A stretch of 41,742 nt of DNA, taken from positions 1-41,742 of the forward strand of contig CAMDNO010000017.1 of assembly GCA_945902955.1 (NCBI GenBank), read 5' to 3'. The translations under genes and the position numbers were made by a program. The notes under the pieces are model-generated. The model was given only the letters and a program-made list of their open reading frames with translations, ran no database searches and was not told the DNA's origin. Position 1 is the stretch's first letter. Each line of letters opens with the position of its first letter. The DNA is from Porphyromonas cangingivalis. GTDB lineage: Bacteria; Bacteroidota; Bacteroidia; Bacteroidales; Paludibacteraceae. Positions 9,063 through 18,708 of this stretch are shown here, one piece after another.

Positions 9063-9941
9063 TTATTTTCGTGTTACAAGTTGTTGAAGGTATTGTCCGT
9101 ATTGATTTTTCTTCATAGGTTCGGCAATCCGAAGCACATCTTCTTTCGAAATCCAACCATTGTGGAAAGCAATTTCTTCGAGGCACGATACCTTTAAACC
9201 TTGACGTTTTTCGAGTACTTCGATAAAAGTGGAAGCTTCGGAGAGAGAATCGTGTGTACCTGTATCGAGCCAAGCAAAACCCCTTCCAAAAAGATTAACT
9301 TTTAATTCACCATCAGCCAAAAACTCCTGATTTACAGTTGTAATCTCTAACTCACCCCGTGGCGAAGGCTTAATAGTTTTAGCTACTTGAACTACCTTGT
9401 TTGGATAAAAATAAAGACCAACTACTGCATAATTCGATTTTGGTTCAGCGGGTTTTTCTTCAATGCTCAATACTGTACCATCTGTATCAAACTCGGCCAC
9501 TCCGTAACGCTCTGGATCGGTTACATAATAGCCAAAAACGGTAGCTTTGGAATTTACTTCGGCATTAATTACCGAATTACGAAGCATTTCGGGTAATCCA
9601 TGGCCGTAAAAGATATTATCCCCTAATACTAAACACACAGAGTCGGAACCAATAAATTGCTCACCAATAATAAAAGCTTGCGCCAATCCGTCGGGGCTGG
9701 GTTGCTCTGCATATTGAAAATTCACGCCCAAATCGGCCCCCGAGCCTAACAAACGTCGGAATCCAGGTAAATCGTCGGGAGTAGAAATAATGAGAATATC
9801 CCGAATTCCTGCCAACATTAAAACAGATATTGGATAATAAACCATTGGTTTATCGTAAATAGGGATTAATTGTTTCGAAATCCCTTTTGTAATTGGATAC
9901 AAGCGCGTACCTGATCCTCCGGCTAATACAATTCCTTTCAT
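9063..9941 (-). CDS. rfbA: Glucose-1-phosphate thymidylyltransferase
   Basis: Makes dTDP-glucose from dTTP and glucose-1-phosphate, the first step of dTDP-rhamnose synthesis for LPS or capsule. The 292 residues are the RmlA length. The signature [20 protein letters not shown] starts near residue 6, followed by [30 protein letters not shown] holds the metal-binding aspartate, and [10 protein letters not shown] is typical near the C-terminal third. It is the last gene of the minus-strand polysaccharide run, 69 bases after the Wzz-like gene, and ends just before a strong terminator. The other rml genes (BCD) are not in this window. Confidence 0.95.
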   Translation of the reverse strand: MKGIVLAGGSGTRLYPITKGISKQLIPIYDKPMVYYPISVLMLAGIRDILIISTPDDLPGFRRLLGSGADLGVNFQYAEQPSPDGLAQAFIIGEQFIGSDSVCLVLGDNIFYGHGLPEMLRNSVINAEVNSKATVFGYYVTDPERYGVAEFDTDGTVLSIEEKPAEPKSNYAVVGLYFYPNKVVQVAKTIKPSPRGELEITTVNQEFLADGELKVNLFGRGFAWLDTGTHDSLSEASTFIEVLEKRQGLKVSCLEEIAFHNGWISKEDVLRIAEPMKKNQYGQYLQQLVTRK

Positions 9942-10010
9942 AAAATTTAGATGTTAGAACCAAAAACAAAGATTTTTTTTGAAATTGGTTTATTTAGTGT
10001 TTTTTTAATT

Positions 10011-11123
10011 TTACTTTTCTTCCTTTTTAAGATTTAGCCCTAATTCCTTTATATAGAGCATACCTAATAAATAAACTACTATAAGCACACCACCAATAAC
10101 ACCGCCGAAAAAAGTCCCTTTTATTTTACCCAATCTTTCTTTTTTAAGTGGAAAAATAGGCTGGTCGATTACTTGTACCAAAGGCGTTTCGCGTGCCAAA
10201 TCTAATTTTAGAGTTTCTAAGTTTTTGAGAATTTCGGTATAAACAGTTCCGTAAAGTTGCGCATTACCCTCCTGTTTCATACGAGGCACAGCAGCATATT
10301 GCAAGGCAGGATTTATATTTACCTGCGAATAACCAGCACCTTTGTAAAGAGCAGCTTCATAAAGTAATCGCACCGAATCGGCTTTCTGTTGCATAATGTT
10401 GATATTATATCGGCTTTGTGATGTTTTTGTTTGACGGTAAAAAGTATAGGTTTGATCCATAAGTGTTTCAACGAAAAGTTTCGAGAAAAGTTCGTCTAAA
10501 CTTGTGAAATCAACATTAACAATACTGACTTTTTTATCTTTACGAACAATTTTCAGGCTCTGACTTTTAATAAAACCATCGTAAACCACAAACAATACAC
10601 TATCCTGCGTACGATTAAAAGTTGATCGACTTTGCCCCACAGGATAAGCCAAATCGCGAAGATCATTGTTTTTCTTTACTTTTTTTAAATCTTTGCGCAT
10701 TTTGGTAAAGTCCATATACACCTCCATAAGTGTTTTGCGTTGGCCTTTGTAATCAACTGGTGTAAGAAGCGTTTGTTCGATAGCATGACGCGATTTAATA
10801 ATTTCTAATAAGTTATCGCCACTAAAAGCACCATTACCACCGCCAGCTCCTACTAAGCCAGCCAAACCAAAGGATGAGGCTAAGTCGGCTAAACCACCTC
10901 CAGAACCTTTTTCGACCAAAGCAAAGGATAAATGAGCGGTATATTTAGGTTTTGAAATAAACGAAGCAGCTAATCCAATAGCCGCACTACTAAAACCAAC
11001 AATACAGATAATTATCCATTTACTGAGTAGATATTGGTAATATTTTTTAACAATATATAGGAGTTCTACTAACGAAATCTCGTTGAGTTGAGGGGTTGTT
11101 TTTTGAATAGGAGGAGTACTCAT
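10011..11123 (-). CDS. Wzz-type polysaccharide chain-length protein
   Basis: A 370-residue inner-membrane protein with the Wzz/PCP layout: a membrane segment near residues 36-56, a large periplasmic part, and a second segment near 335-360 preceded by the proline motif QPIFPLKKER. A glycine-rich insertion at about residues 75-100 (GSGGG and GAGGGNGAF) is common in the Bacteroidota branch. It has no C-terminal tyrosine-kinase domain. With the export protein encoded 10 bases upstream, it would set chain length and couple polymer assembly to export. The polymer made is unknown because the glycosyltransferases are not here. Confidence 0.85.
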   Translation of the reverse strand: MSTPPIQKTTPQLNEISLVELLYIVKKYYQYLLSKWIIICIVGFSSAAIGLAASFISKPKYTAHLSFALVEKGSGGGLADLASSFGLAGLVGAGGGNGAFSGDNLLEIIKSRHAIEQTLLTPVDYKGQRKTLMEVYMDFTKMRKDLKKVKKNNDLRDLAYPVGQSRSTFNRTQDSVLFVVYDGFIKSQSLKIVRKDKKVSIVNVDFTSLDELFSKLFVETLMDQTYTFYRQTKTSQSRYNINIMQQKADSVRLLYEAALYKGAGYSQVNINPALQYAAVPRMKQEGNAQLYGTVYTEILKNLETLKLDLARETPLVQVIDQPIFPLKKERLGKIKGTFFGGVIGGVLIVVYLLGMLYIKELGLNLKKEEK

Positions 11124-11133
11124 TCAGATCTAA

Positions 11134-13572
11134 TTAATTGTTGTTGCTGTTATTAATTGCGTTCGAAACAATGGAATAAATAATGGCTGCCATTGAAGTT
11201 ACAGATGTCATTACAGAGATTGATTCACCTGTTGTCATTTTTTGTCGAATATCCATTTGTTTTTGAGGAACTAAAATTTGCGAACCTGCTAACACTTTTG
11301 GATAAAAATGAAATCCTAAAAAGTTGCGTGTACTTTTTGAAGTTCCATTGGGATAGAGAATAAAAATTTTGCTACGAAGAGCAGATTTTGAAGCGCCCCC
11401 TGCATTATTAATATAATCTTTTAAACTATATAAATTATCGTATCGAACATAAGTAGGAAAATAAACAGCACCCATAACACGCACTGTTTGTAATTCGCGT
11501 GGTACATAAATAACATCGCCTTCTTCTAATTTTAAATCATATTTACCACGTGGATTACGCATAATATTTTTTAAATTAATACCTACCAAACCTTCGGTAT
11601 TTTCAATATTATTTATAACATCGACACCCATTAATTTTTGCTGTAATGAATCAATAGCATCTACACCTCCGGTTTGTTTTAAACCTGCTTGTTCGAGCAA
11701 TTGAGCATCGATGGTATTGCTTGACGATTTTTCTAATTGGCTTTTTGCATTGCGAATCATAAATCCGTTCAATTTAAGTTGAGCATCATCAAACCTTTGA
11801 TTTCTAATTAAAAATGCACCTGCCGGATAAGCGTATTTTGTAAATCCACCCGAACGTTTTATGACATCCGAAATGTATTCGCCCTTAGTAGTTATGTTGT
11901 AAGCGCCGGGGCGAAGTACTTCACCATCAACTTGAACTAAACGTATTCCTTCATATCCGGGAATGGAGCGAACAACTACTTGGTCGCCATTTTCCAAAAT
12001 AAATGTTCCATCAGACCCAATCAAGTTTAAGTCTTTGTCAATTTTAAATTTTCGAACAATCGATTTCACATTGGAGTTCAATAACTGGTTTTTATCTTTT
12101 ATAATACGTATTACTTCAATTGAATCGGTAGCAGCAGCTTCGGTAAAACCGCGAGCTTTGAGTATAAGATCCATCAAAGTAAGATTTTCGATTAATGGAT
12201 ATGAACCTGGTGCTTTAACTTCACCTGAAATGGATACATTATATCCCTGACGATAATCGAACAAGCTATAAATTTCGACTCTATCGTCTTTTTTTAATTT
12301 TATATCCGGAATATTCCCGGCAATTAAATCGCGCAGATTAAAGTTAATCATTTCGGGCACTAAGTTTTCTCGTTTTCGCGATATCACAGCTATATTCAAA
12401 AAAGCATCTTCTTTCAAACCTTCAGCTTTTTTAATTAACTGATTAACTGTCATATCCGATTCGAGAGCATACACACCAGCCCTATTTACACTACCTACAA
12501 TTTCTATCAGGTTTTTAAATTTATCGGGATTGGTCGAGAATGTATATTCGTCGCCTGATTTAATTTTAAATTTTTTGTAATCTACATCAGCAACGTCAAT
12601 CACCTTTTTCTGATTGTCGGCAATGCGAACTAAAGTAGCAATTTTGGAAAAAGCATCGTCTTTAAAACCACCTGCATACCTTAGTATATCGCTAAGAGAT
12701 TCGCCTTCAATACCTTCAAAAATACCTTGTGATTTAGTTGAGCCCTTTATAGTAACTCTAATTTTGTATGGTTCAATCCGAATAACATCCTCGTCGTGAA
12801 GCAACACATTATTAGGGATAACACCATCAGTAAGAAATTTGTATACATCTATAGTTGCAATTTGTTTCCCACCACGAATCACTTTTACATTGCGCATACT
12901 TCCTGCTTCCGAAGGTCCACCACAAGCATAAAGTACATTAAAAGCAGTTGCCAGCGAAGGCAAAGTGTATGTGCCCGGACGAACAGCATCGCCAATAACC
13001 GTAACGCGAATGCTGCGAATATTTCCTAAACTAACATTAATTTTTGTTTCGCCCGATGATACACCTTGATATACTTGAGATACAGCGCTTTTAATACTAC
13101 GGCCAGCCTCTTCAACCGTACGACCGGAAACTTTTACGGGACCTACATTGGGAATACGAATGGTACCTTCGGGTGATACCTTTAGCTTGTAATATGCTTC
13201 ATACAAACCCGATACATCTACAACAAGTTCGTCGTAAGCACCTAAAACATAATTGGAAGGTGTGGGAATATTTAACTTTGGCTCGAAAGTAAGTTGCTGA
13301 TTTGAAAAAAGATAGGCTCCAAAATAGCTCAAAGAAGAAGTTATTGGAATTCCAGCAGAAGCTTCATCTACAACGATTTTGCGGTCGTCGGGCATTTTGG
13401 AGTCGGCATTAGCAGCCGCCAATGGAGTAGCATTTCCTTTTGAAGCCATGTACTTTTTATACATTTCGATTTGCTCAGGCGTAAGCTTGCTCAAATCAAT
13501 TTTACTCAAATCTTGCGCCTGCATGGTAAAAACCACAAAAAGTAAGGCAAATACGAATTTAAATCTTGTCAT
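11134..13572 (-). CDS. SLBB-domain polysaccharide export protein (Wza-like)
   Basis: An 812-residue exported protein. An N-terminal signal peptide ends near FVVFTMQAQ. The polysaccharide export domain lies at about residues 100-185 (YVLGAYDELVVDVSG is its typical start). Several SLBB domains follow, each beginning with a GxVxxPGxY-type word such as GDAVRPGTY, GSVNRAGVY, GEVKAPGSY and GEVLRPGAY. A hydrophobic segment near the C-terminus (MAAIIYSIVSN) may cross the outer membrane. There is no lipobox cysteine, unlike E. coli Wza. It would form the outer-membrane exit for capsule or exopolysaccharide. Its neighbours are the nucleotide-sugar dehydrogenase 43 bases upstream and the Wzz-like gene 10 bases downstream. 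Confidence 0.9.
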   Translation of the reverse strand: MTRFKFVFALLFVVFTMQAQDLSKIDLSKLTPEQIEMYKKYMASKGNATPLAAANADSKMPDDRKIVVDEASAGIPITSSLSYFGAYLFSNQQLTFEPKLNIPTPSNYVLGAYDELVVDVSGLYEAYYKLKVSPEGTIRIPNVGPVKVSGRTVEEAGRSIKSAVSQVYQGVSSGETKINVSLGNIRSIRVTVIGDAVRPGTYTLPSLATAFNVLYACGGPSEAGSMRNVKVIRGGKQIATIDVYKFLTDGVIPNNVLLHDEDVIRIEPYKIRVTIKGSTKSQGIFEGIEGESLSDILRYAGGFKDDAFSKIATLVRIADNQKKVIDVADVDYKKFKIKSGDEYTFSTNPDKFKNLIEIVGSVNRAGVYALESDMTVNQLIKKAEGLKEDAFLNIAVISRKRENLVPEMINFNLRDLIAGNIPDIKLKKDDRVEIYSLFDYRQGYNVSISGEVKAPGSYPLIENLTLMDLILKARGFTEAAATDSIEVIRIIKDKNQLLNSNVKSIVRKFKIDKDLNLIGSDGTFILENGDQVVVRSIPGYEGIRLVQVDGEVLRPGAYNITTKGEYISDVIKRSGGFTKYAYPAGAFLIRNQRFDDAQLKLNGFMIRNAKSQLEKSSSNTIDAQLLEQAGLKQTGGVDAIDSLQQKLMGVDVINNIENTEGLVGINLKNIMRNPRGKYDLKLEEGDVIYVPRELQTVRVMGAVYFPTYVRYDNLYSLKDYINNAGGASKSALRSKIFILYPNGTSKSTRNFLGFHFYPKVLAGSQILVPQKQMDIRQKMTTGESISVMTSVTSMAAIIYSIVSNAINNSNNN

Positions 13573-13615
13573 ATTTAATATTAAAGTGTGTTTCTAATGT
13601 TATTTAGTAAACTAA

Positions 13616-14905
13616 TTAAAGTCTTCCATCCACCCAGCGACGATCAACTATTGCTTTGGCGTCGAAAATGACAGCACCATCGTTGTGTTGTCCTTCAAAA
13701 TCAAAGGATTTAAATTCGTCGTGCGCCACAGCGAGCAATATTGCGTCGTATTTTTTTGTAGTATTCAAGCTTGATAGAATTGCCACACCGTATTCGTGTT
13801 CGACCTCTGAGGCAATTGCCCACGGATCGTAAATATCCACATTGGTACCAAATTCACACAATTCGTTGTAAATATCAACTACTTTAGTATTTCGAATATC
13901 GGGACAGTTTTCTTTAAAAGTAACACCAAGAATTAATACGTTTGCACCCTTAATGGTTTGTCCTTTTTGAATCATTAACTTCAAAAGTTTATTGGCAATA
14001 AAAGGCGCAATACTGTTGTTTACATGTCGACCTGATAAAATAACCTGCGGCACATAGCCCAACGATTCGGCTTTACTTGCTAAATAATAAGGATCTACAC
14101 TGATACAATGGCCTCCAACTAACCCTGGACGATATTTGAGAAAATTCCATTTAGTACCAGCGGCTTCGAGCACATCATTGGTATCTATGCCCACCTTATC
14201 GAAAATAAGTGCTAACTCATTTACAAAAGAAATATTGACATCGCGTTGAGCATTTTCGATAATTTTGGAAGCTTCTGCCACCTTAATACTAGGGGCTTTG
14301 TGCGTTCCAACAGTGATAATTGAAGCGTATAATCCATCAACAATATCAGCAATTTCGGGCGTGGAACCTGAAGTAACTTTTTTAATTTTGGTCAATGTAT
14401 TTACTTTATCACCCGGATTGATGCGTTCGGGACTGTAACCGGCAAAAAAATCGGTATTAAAAACAAGACCCGAATGCATTTCGATTACAGGAACACAATC
14501 CTCTTCGGTACATCCGGGGTAAGTTGTTGATTCGTAAATAACTATATCATCTTTTTTAACAACTCTACCAAGCATTTCGGAGGCCTTGATGAGCGGTGTT
14601 AAATCGGGCATGTTAAAATTATTGATTGGTGTAGGAACGGTAACAATAAAAACGTTGTAATTTTTTAATTCCGCTTCGTTAAACGAAAAAGCAAGCCCCG
14701 ATTCAGGATTCAAATTTCGTAAAGAAGTGGCTTCTAACAAGCCATCTAAATCAGCCTCAAGTGTGTGATCCACACCAATTTGAAGTTCTTCAACACGTTT
14801 ACGATTGATATCGAAACCTAATACTTTGTATTTTTTACCAAACTCAATGGCAAGTGGCAATCCCACATATCCTAAACCAATAATAGCAATTTTGAAATTT
14901 TGCAT
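13616..14905 (-). CDS. Nucleotide-sugar dehydrogenase (TviB/WbpA type)
   Basis: Oxidises the C6 hydroxyl of a UDP-hexose (probably UDP-GlcNAc or UDP-GalNAc) to the uronic acid in two NAD-dependent steps. The NAD motif IIGLGYVGLPLAIEFG is at residues 8-23. The active-site cysteine is C267 in GLVGGHCISVDPYYL, preceded by KYRPG, the pattern of the TviB/WbpO branch rather than UDP-glucose dehydrogenase. At 429 residues it has the family length. It is the first gene of the polysaccharide operon, with a -7 box 38 bases upstream. Exact substrate remains inferred. Confidence 0.88.
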   Translation of the reverse strand: MQNFKIAIIGLGYVGLPLAIEFGKKYKVLGFDINRKRVEELQIGVDHTLEADLDGLLEATSLRNLNPESGLAFSFNEAELKNYNVFIVTVPTPINNFNMPDLTPLIKASEMLGRVVKKDDIVIYESTTYPGCTEEDCVPVIEMHSGLVFNTDFFAGYSPERINPGDKVNTLTKIKKVTSGSTPEIADIVDGLYASIITVGTHKAPSIKVAEASKIIENAQRDVNISFVNELALIFDKVGIDTNDVLEAAGTKWNFLKYRPGLVGGHCISVDPYYLASKAESLGYVPQVILSGRHVNNSIAPFIANKLLKLMIQKGQTIKGANVLILGVTFKENCPDIRNTKVVDIYNELCEFGTNVDIYDPWAIASEVEHEYGVAILSSLNTTKKYDAILLAVAHDEFKSFDFEGQHNDGAVIFDAKAIVDRRWVDGRL

Positions 14906-14942
14906 ATAGCAGATTTTATCACATTTTTCACTTTAAACCGTG

Positions 14943-14950
14943 CAAAGATA
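14943..14950 (-). promoter_or_regulatory. -7 promoter box for the polysaccharide operon
   Basis: The minus strand reads TATCTTTG, matching TAnnTTTG, 38 bases before the ATG at 14905. It probably drives the dehydrogenase, export, Wzz-like and rfbA genes. It faces away from the box at 15019-15026. Confidence 0.6.
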
Positions 14951-15018
14951 CAAAAAAGCTTTTGAAAAAATGACAAAAAAGTAGGCAGTAGACTGTTAGT
15001 AAAAGAAAAAAATAATTG

Positions 15019-15026
15019 TAACTTTG
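15019..15026 (+). promoter_or_regulatory. -7 promoter box for the NUDIX gene
   Basis: TAACTTTG matches TAnnTTTG. It contains the TTG codon that gives the longest frame (15024), so the working start is the ATG at 15045, 19 bases after the box. Confidence 0.65.
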
Positions 15027-15044
15027 CCAAAAATACAACAAAAC

Positions 15045-15566
15045 ATGCCAAAAATTGAATTTTTTCCAGTAGTAACCGATGATGGAACCGTTATAAGCAA
15101 AGCCACCCGAACGGAATGTCACTCGGGTAGTTTTTTGCTTCACCCTGTTGTTCATCTGCATGTATTTAACTCAAATGTAGCACTTTACTTACAAAAAAGA
15201 GCTGAGAACAAAGATATCCAACCCGGGAAATGGGATACTTCGGTAGGTGGACATGTGGATTATGGTGAAGAAATTGAACAAGCGCTTCGGCGAGAAGTTC
15301 GAGAGGAATTGGGTATCGAAAATTTTGAACCTAAATTTATGTTTCGCTACAAATTTATTTCTAATCAGGAGGCTGAATTGGTTCATAGTTACTACACAAT
15401 ATATGATGGTGTAATTATGCCCGATCCGATTGAAATTTCGGAAGGTCGGTTTTGGACACGGGAGGAAATTGAGCTAAGTTTAGGCAAAAATATTTTTACA
15501 CCCAATTTCGAAAATGAATATCGTAAAATAACTCTTGAAAGTTTTTTTACAAATAGTAAATTGTAA
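15045..15566 (+). CDS. NUDIX hydrolase
   Basis: A 173-residue cytoplasmic hydrolase of nucleoside-diphosphate-linked substrates. The Nudix box is complete: GGHVDYGEE, then REVREELGI with the catalytic glutamates. The N-terminal FFPVVTDDGTVISKA and the HLHVFN stretch resemble the YfcD/IPP-isomerase-like branch. The substrate cannot be named. The start at ATG 15045 is chosen because the upstream TTG lies in the promoter box. A CPBP protease gene follows by 15 bases and is probably co-transcribed. Confidence 0.85.
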   Translation: MPKIEFFPVVTDDGTVISKATRTECHSGSFLLHPVVHLHVFNSNVALYLQKRAENKDIQPGKWDTSVGGHVDYGEEIEQALRREVREELGIENFEPKFMFRYKFISNQEAELVHSYYTIYDGVIMPDPIEISEGRFWTREEIELSLGKNIFTPNFENEYRKITLESFFTNSKL

Positions 15567-15581
15567 ATGAAAAAATTGTAA

Positions 15582-16535
15582 ATGAAGAATTCTGTTTCTG
15601 CGTTATTTGGCGAAATTTGGAAATTTATAAAAGCAGATTTTCATCTTATTTCGTACCTCTATACTTTACTTTTTATTGGGGTATTCATTTTTTTGAACTA
15701 TGAATATGGTTTTTACCGAAACGTAATGCGAAATAGCTATTTCGAAGGAAATTCGATGCTTTATTTTCCACTTTTTTACTTGTTTTTTTATTTTGCAGTA
15801 GCCATTCCCACACTTATTTTTCGCAAAAATTATAAGGTTTTGAGAGATAGTAAATTTTATGTTAAATCATTTTCTATAATCTTGTTATACGGCTTTTCAA
15901 TTGGATTTTATGCGCATAAAAACATTCAAATTAGTAGCTTTTTTAACGAAGAAAATGCCTATATTATACGTATACTTTCGCAGCTAAAAAGTATCCTTTT
16001 TTATTTTATACCTCTTTTTATTTATAAATATTTTTACGATAAAAAAATTGAAGGTATTTATGGTTTAACAATCAAAACAAGTCATTTGCGTGGTTATTTT
16101 TCGCTCTATTTAATGTTGCTACCTTTTATAATTCTCATCTCATTTAGTGCCGACTTTCAGACTGCTTATCCACAATTTAAACCCTGGTACTACGAAGGAA
16201 TATTTAATTTACCCACAGTAGCTTACACTGTATTTTTTGAAATAACTTATGCCCTCGATTTTATAATGACTGAGTTATTATTTCGTGGAGCATTGGTTAT
16301 TGGAATGGCTGCAATTTTGGGCAGAAATGCTATTTTGCCAATGGTAGCCATGTATTGCGCAATCCATTTTGGGAAACCGCTGGGCGAAACAATTTCATCT
16401 GTTTTTGGAGGCTATATGCTGGGTGCGCTGGCTTACCAAACACGCCATATTTGGGGTGGCGTTATTGTTCATATTTGCATTGCGCTTTCGATGGAAATAA
16501 TGGGTCTGTTTCATTATTATACACACACAAACTAA
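15582..16535 (+). CDS. CPBP family intramembrane metalloprotease
   Basis: A 317-residue protein with about eight membrane segments. The C-terminal third shows the CAAX-protease/bacteriocin-processing (ABI) pattern: TELLFRG where the family has EExxFRG, then IHFGKP for the second motif histidine, and a later histidine in VIVHICIAL. The first glutamate of EE is a threonine here, so activity is not certain. The role is unknown; relatives cut prenylated proteins or protect against bacteriocins. It follows the NUDIX gene closely. Confidence 0.8.
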   Translation: MKNSVSALFGEIWKFIKADFHLISYLYTLLFIGVFIFLNYEYGFYRNVMRNSYFEGNSMLYFPLFYLFFYFAVAIPTLIFRKNYKVLRDSKFYVKSFSIILLYGFSIGFYAHKNIQISSFFNEENAYIIRILSQLKSILFYFIPLFIYKYFYDKKIEGIYGLTIKTSHLRGYFSLYLMLLPFIILISFSADFQTAYPQFKPWYYEGIFNLPTVAYTVFFEITYALDFIMTELLFRGALVIGMAAILGRNAILPMVAMYCAIHFGKPLGETISSVFGGYMLGALAYQTRHIWGGVIVHICIALSMEIMGLFHYYTHTN

Positions 16536-16564
16536 AAAAGTTAAGCCTATTAAACCTAACTTTT
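16536..16564. terminator. Possible bidirectional terminator
   Basis: An inverted repeat with arms AAAAGTTA (16536-16543) and TAACTTTT (16557-16564) round a 13-base loop lies between convergent genes, directly after the stop of the CPBP gene. The stem is A/T-rich and weak. Confidence 0.4.
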
Positions 16565-16585
16565 AAATATGAATAAAAGTATTTT

Positions 16586-17239
16586 TCAGAACCTCACTCC
16601 TAATCTAACATCTGCAAATTGCAAGTGTATTCGTTCTTTTACTTCTAACTTTGGGAATGAAGTGTAACTGTATTGAATTTTTGCAAAATACTTCAATCGC
16701 GATTTTGTTTTAAAATTCACACCACCTTCAAATTGTGTTTGATGTCCCATAACTCCACCAAGCGTGCCATCAATTTTCAGTGTATTAAGCAGCAAACCAT
16801 ATCCTACAAATGGTGTAATCGGCTTATCAACACCAAATTCGTGGCGTGTAGTCCAGCCGTAACTTAGCAACGAAATACGTTTCGAATCAGCATTATCGGG
16901 CATCAACACAGCGTATCCTATTGGTACTGAAATAAAAACTGCAGGTCGTTTTTTATTCAATCCGCTAAGCTGCCAAGCATAATCGAACAAAAATCCGTAA
17001 CCATGCGAAGCAGAATTAACATAAGGCGATACGGGCGAATTGTCTATCACCGAAAACAAATTGCGATAGCCAAATTCCAAACTATATTGTTTGGGTACTT
17101 TATTGATATTGATATATTTATGGAGACTATCAGTTTTTTGTAATTTCGTTGAGCCGGTTACTGCATCGGTTTTATAAGGAGAAGTTGCAAAAAGTAAAAC
17201 CGAGAATAAAAGAAATGGAAAAAGAATTTTTAGTTTCAT
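16586..17239 (-). CDS. Outer-membrane beta-barrel protein, function unknown
   Basis: A 217-residue secreted protein. It has a lysine-led signal peptide (KLKILFPFLLFSVLLFA) and then alternating aromatic strands such as YSLEFGYRN, GYGFLFDYAW, TPFVGYGLLL and KYFAKIQYSYTSF. It ends in DVRLGVRF, a terminal phenylalanine typical of proteins inserted by BamA. The strand number suggests a small eight-stranded barrel. It starts 83 bases after the hemG stop and may be the distal gene of the haem operon or a separate transcript. No enzyme residues are recognised; a PagL-like role is not supported. Confidence 0.6.
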   Translation of the reverse strand: MKLKILFPFLLFSVLLFATSPYKTDAVTGSTKLQKTDSLHKYININKVPKQYSLEFGYRNLFSVIDNSPVSPYVNSASHGYGFLFDYAWQLSGLNKKRPAVFISVPIGYAVLMPDNADSKRISLLSYGWTTRHEFGVDKPITPFVGYGLLLNTLKIDGTLGGVMGHQTQFEGGVNFKTKSRLKYFAKIQYSYTSFPKLEVKERIHLQFADVRLGVRF

Positions 17240-17322
17240 TTTGATGAGATTTTTAAACCGTTTATGAATTTTAGTTGTTGATTTTTTAGTTGAAATTTTT
17301 ATTTAAAAACGTTTGTTTCTAT

Positions 17323-18708
17323 TTAATTGTTTATAATATTCTGCGTTATACCAAAGGCCTGTTTTACTCTGTCGGCCATGCCGATACCATCGCGAATACT
17401 CCCAGCAAGAATTAAACCTTTAAAATTTTTCTCAATTTCGGCAATGGCTTCAAATCGAAGATCCGACTTTATATCGTATTGTGCAATAGCATGTTGATAC
17501 CGATTTATTCGCAGCAAGTCTGGTTTATTTTCAATTTTCATTGTAATTTTCAGCTCATCCAAGATAACCTTCGTTAAAGCATCATCTGTCAAATCGAGTA
17601 GTTCTTTTCGCTTCATCCCTCCCATAAAAACGGAGAGCAAGGCACCTCCTTTGGGCGCACGGTTCGCAAAAATTGCCGAAGGAAAAAGCACTCCAAGCAC
17701 CTTTCTATTTTCTTTCGAAGCAACCAATCCACCAAAGGCATCTAACTTTATTCCAGTCCAATTTTTGTACCCTAAAGCTACGTGAATAACAGGTGCATAA
17801 GTAGTATCAGCTAAATGTTGTATTAAATGAGGCGCCACAAAAGGTAAAAGTGCAGGCAGCTGATACCCGCCTACTGTTGAAATTAGCAAAGATGAAAAAA
17901 TTTCAAACTCACTTCCATCAGCCTTGTTAAACGTAGTTTTAAAACCTTCGATTTGAGGCGAAATTTTTACATTTTGGCAAGATAAAACAATATTTTCATG
18001 TTCTACTTGAGTAGCCAATGTATCTACAAGACTTTTCAGGCCACCTTTGAGCGAAAAAACCTCGCGGGTAACTTTTGGCTTACTTGTTTCTAAATTATTA
18101 AGTTTTGCTTCTTTTCGTTTAGCAATTGTACCACGAATAAAACCACCATATTGCACTTCGAGTGCATATAATTTCGGCAGAGCATGACGTGTAATTAAGG
18201 TTTTGGGGTCGCCTGCATACACGCCCGACAAAAATGGGTCGACGGCATAATCCAAAAAACTATTGCCCAAGCGGCGTTTTACCAATTCGGAGATAGGCTC
18301 GTTGGGATAGCCCCCTTTGGGTCGAAAAGGTTCTCCCAAAATGCGAAACTTATCGTACCATGTAAAAAGGGACGTACCCACAGCCGATATCAAACCCGAG
18401 GGCAAAGCATGCCAACGATTTTTTTTCCAAATATAGCGTTTATTGGCACTTTTGTCGGCTACTTGAAGTTCACAATGTGCACTTAACTCATTGAATAACT
18501 GTACTATTTCAACCGAACCCAACACACCCGTAGATGGTCCAGTTTCGTATGTAAATTCCCCTTCGGTAATGGTGTCGATAACGCCACCCACTTTGGAATT
18601 CTGCTCAACAATAAGCACATTTTTACCCGCATTTTTTAAATAATAAGCCAGTGATAGCCCCGTGAGACCAGCCCCAACGATGACTATATCTTTATGTATT
18701 GTTGTCAT
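17323..18708 (-). CDS. hemG: Protoporphyrinogen oxidase, FAD type
   Basis: Oxidises protoporphyrinogen IX to protoporphyrin IX, the step before iron insertion. This is the HemY/PPOX flavoprotein, not the small flavodoxin-like HemG; databases use both symbols for it. The dinucleotide motif IVGAGLTGLSLAYYL starts at residue 9, followed by VEQNSKVGGV. The C-terminal LILAGSIRDGIGMADRVKQ is the second FAD-contact segment. The length, 461, fits. The start codon overlaps the hemH stop by four bases (ATGA), so the two are translationally coupled. Confidence 0.92.
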   Translation of the reverse strand: MTTIHKDIVIVGAGLTGLSLAYYLKNAGKNVLIVEQNSKVGGVIDTITEGEFTYETGPSTGVLGSVEIVQLFNELSAHCELQVADKSANKRYIWKKNRWHALPSGLISAVGTSLFTWYDKFRILGEPFRPKGGYPNEPISELVKRRLGNSFLDYAVDPFLSGVYAGDPKTLITRHALPKLYALEVQYGGFIRGTIAKRKEAKLNNLETSKPKVTREVFSLKGGLKSLVDTLATQVEHENIVLSCQNVKISPQIEGFKTTFNKADGSEFEIFSSLLISTVGGYQLPALLPFVAPHLIQHLADTTYAPVIHVALGYKNWTGIKLDAFGGLVASKENRKVLGVLFPSAIFANRAPKGGALLSVFMGGMKRKELLDLTDDALTKVILDELKITMKIENKPDLLRINRYQHAIAQYDIKSDLRFEAIAEIEKNFKGLILAGSIRDGIGMADRVKQAFGITQNIINN